Below, one piece after another: positions 6,845 to 7,451 of a DNA stretch of 7,451 nt; positions within the stretch are counted from its first letter, which is position 1; every line of letters starts with the position of its first letter. The notes under the pieces were generated by a model. That model searched no databases and was not told where the DNA came from. It saw only the letters and a list, made by a program, of their open reading frames with translations. Origin of the DNA: an uncultured Lachnospiraceae bacterium (GTDB lineage: Bacteria; Bacillota; Clostridia; Lachnospirales; Lachnospiraceae). The stretch is taken from NCBI GenBank assembly GCA_947177925.1, contig CAMWWJ010000163.1, positions 1 through 7,451 of the forward strand, read 5' to 3'. The position numbers were made by a program, and so were the translations under genes.

Positions 6845-7201
6845 TTAATGATCAAATCTTTCTTCATGGCTTATAATTCCATGAAGTCTTGAAAGATGTA
6901 ATAATGCGCTTTCCGCTTCCTTATAAGAAAAAGAAGAAGCGCTGTTTCTGGCAATGACTACTATATTTAAACCACTATTAAACATATTTTCCTGTAGTCT
7001 GTAACTTTCGTGGATAAGTCTTTTCACTCTGTGCCTTACTACGCTGTTACCCACTTTTTTACTCACAGATATTCCAAGATAGTTTTTGTCATCGGTATTT
7101 TCCATCACATACATTACTAGATATTTGTTGGCATAAGATCTGCCTTTTTTATAAACTAACCTGAAATCCTGATTTTTCCTTAAGGATTCGGTAAATTCCA
7201 T
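6845..7201 (-). CDS. rnpA: RnpA, ribonuclease P protein component
   Basis: This 118-residue basic protein is of typical length for the protein subunit of RNase P, which assists the catalytic RNA in removing 5' leaders from precursor tRNAs. The N-terminal ESLRKNQDFRLVYKKG segment (5-20) and the Arg/Lys-rich RNR motif KKVGNSVVRHRVKRL (48-62) are characteristic, and IVVIARNSA (80-88) matches the conserved strand after it. The ATG at 7201 has GAGGA eight bases upstream. The gene starts 45 bases after rpmH. A stem-loop with a T-run occupies part of that gap and probably reduces rnpA transcription relative to rpmH. Confidence 0.97.
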   Translation of the reverse strand: MEFTESLRKNQDFRLVYKKGRSYANKYLVMYVMENTDDKNYLGISVSKKVGNSVVRHRVKRLIHESYRLQENMFNSGLNIVVIARNSASSFSYKEAESALLHLSRLHGIISHEERFDH

Positions 7202-7222
7202 AACTGAAATCCTCTACAAGAG

Positions 7223-7250
7223 AAAAATAAGCCACATGACTGCGGCTTAT
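7223..7250 (-). terminator. Terminator or attenuator overlapping the rpmH stop codon
   Basis: On the minus strand ATAAGCCGC (7250-7242) pairs with GTGGCTTAT (7235-7227) around the six-base loop AGTCAT, giving nine pairs including one G-T wobble. T residues continue directly from the stem (7227-7223). The rpmH stop codon TAA (7249-7247) lies inside the 5' arm. This is a good intrinsic terminator shape. Because rnpA and the following genes lack an obvious promoter of their own in the 45-base gap, partial read-through (attenuation) is the likely role. Confidence 0.75.
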
Positions 7251-7381
7251 GCTGATAATCTCTTTCTTCCTTTTGCACGTCTTGCTGCTAATACTTTTCT
7301 TCCGCCTGGAGTACTCATTCTCGCTCTGAATCCGTGAACCTTTGATCTTTGTCTCTTTTTTGGTTGATATGTCATTTTCAT
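7247..7381 (-). CDS. rpmH: Ribosomal protein L34 (bL34)
   Basis: This 44-residue, highly basic protein was found by translating the minus strand. It reads MKMTYQPKKRQRSKVHGF at the start and ends in GRKRLSA, matching bL34 along its full length, including the RARMSTPGGRKVLAARR segment (19-35). It is a component of the large ribosomal subunit. A second in-frame ATG at codon 3 is possible, but the 7381 start gives the standard N-terminus. AGGAGG at 7398-7393 lies 11 bases upstream of the ATG, somewhat longer spacing than usual. It heads the rnpA-yidD-yidC-jag block, the conserved order near the origin of replication. Confidence 0.97.
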   Translation of the reverse strand: MKMTYQPKKRQRSKVHGFRARMSTPGGRKVLAARRAKGRKRLSA

Positions 7382-7392
7382 AGATGGATACA

Positions 7393-7398
7393 CCTCCT
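7393..7398 (-). promoter_or_regulatory. rpmH ribosome binding site
   Basis: AGGAGG within AAAGGAGGTG on the minus strand is a full match to the anti-Shine-Dalgarno complement. Its 11-base spacing to the 7381 ATG is long but still workable, and it would be 17 bases from the codon-3 ATG, which supports the upstream start. Confidence 0.8.
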
Positions 7399-7425
7399 TT
7401 GCTTATGTGGGAAAATATCGTTACA

Positions 7426-7431
7426 ATTATA
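7426..7431 (-). promoter_or_regulatory. Probable -10 element of the rpmH promoter
   Basis: A perfect TATAAT lies on the minus strand, with a start site expected near 7419 and about 38 bases of leader before the rpmH ATG. At 17-base spacing the -35 hexamer would straddle the window edge; the three visible bases (ACT, 7451-7449) fit a TTGACT-type -35. A TTGGCA lies further in but is only 12 bases from the -10, too close to pair with it. Confidence 0.55.
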
Positions 7432-7451
7432 TAAGATTGAATCTGCCAAGT

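Noticed and set aside
6844..6867. YidD start at 6867
   Set aside because: It would overlap rnpA by 23 bases, add eight residues beyond the usual family N-terminus, and has no better ribosome binding site than the 6843 start.

Overview
The window is a low-GC stretch in which every recognised gene is on the minus strand. It carries the conserved gene block found next to the chromosomal origin in Bacillota: rpmH, rnpA, yidD, yidC, jag (khpB), mnmE and mnmG. A possible start codon of rsmG lies at the extreme left edge. Gene order, strong GGAGG ribosome binding sites, a YidC without a recognisable signal peptide and a Jag protein with N-terminal, KH and R3H domains all suggest a Clostridia genome, probably of the Lachnospiraceae type. 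That taxonomic placement is inference. dnaA and the origin would be expected just beyond the right edge.

Reading in transcription order (right to left): a probable promoter (-10 at 7426-7431) drives rpmH (ribosomal protein L34). A compact stem-loop with a T-run overlaps the rpmH stop codon and probably lets only part of transcription continue into rnpA (RNase P protein). rnpA, yidD, yidC and jag are tightly packed (1 to 36 nt gaps), and yidD, yidC and jag link membrane protein insertion with an RNA-binding protein. Then comes a 657-base gap (4061-4717) without a credible gene. It holds two large unrelated inverted repeats: a 226-bp one with 64-bp arms directly behind jag, and a 148-bp one with arms of about 36 bp upstream of mnmE. 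Past the gap, mnmE and mnmG encode the two partners of the tRNA wobble-uridine modification complex. A 215-residue membrane protein with an HExxH motif (DUF3267-type putative zinc peptidase) lies between them, splitting a pair that is often adjacent.

The core genes are ordinary housekeeping genes. The parts worth a second look are the two long palindromes, the repeated hairpin-tip motif inside the larger one, the attenuator-like stem-loop at the rpmH stop codon, the YidC with Tyr where the groove Arg is expected and an enlarged loop, and the DUF3267 gene inside the tRNA-modification block. No mobile element with its own transposase, CRISPR array, tRNA or rRNA was seen.
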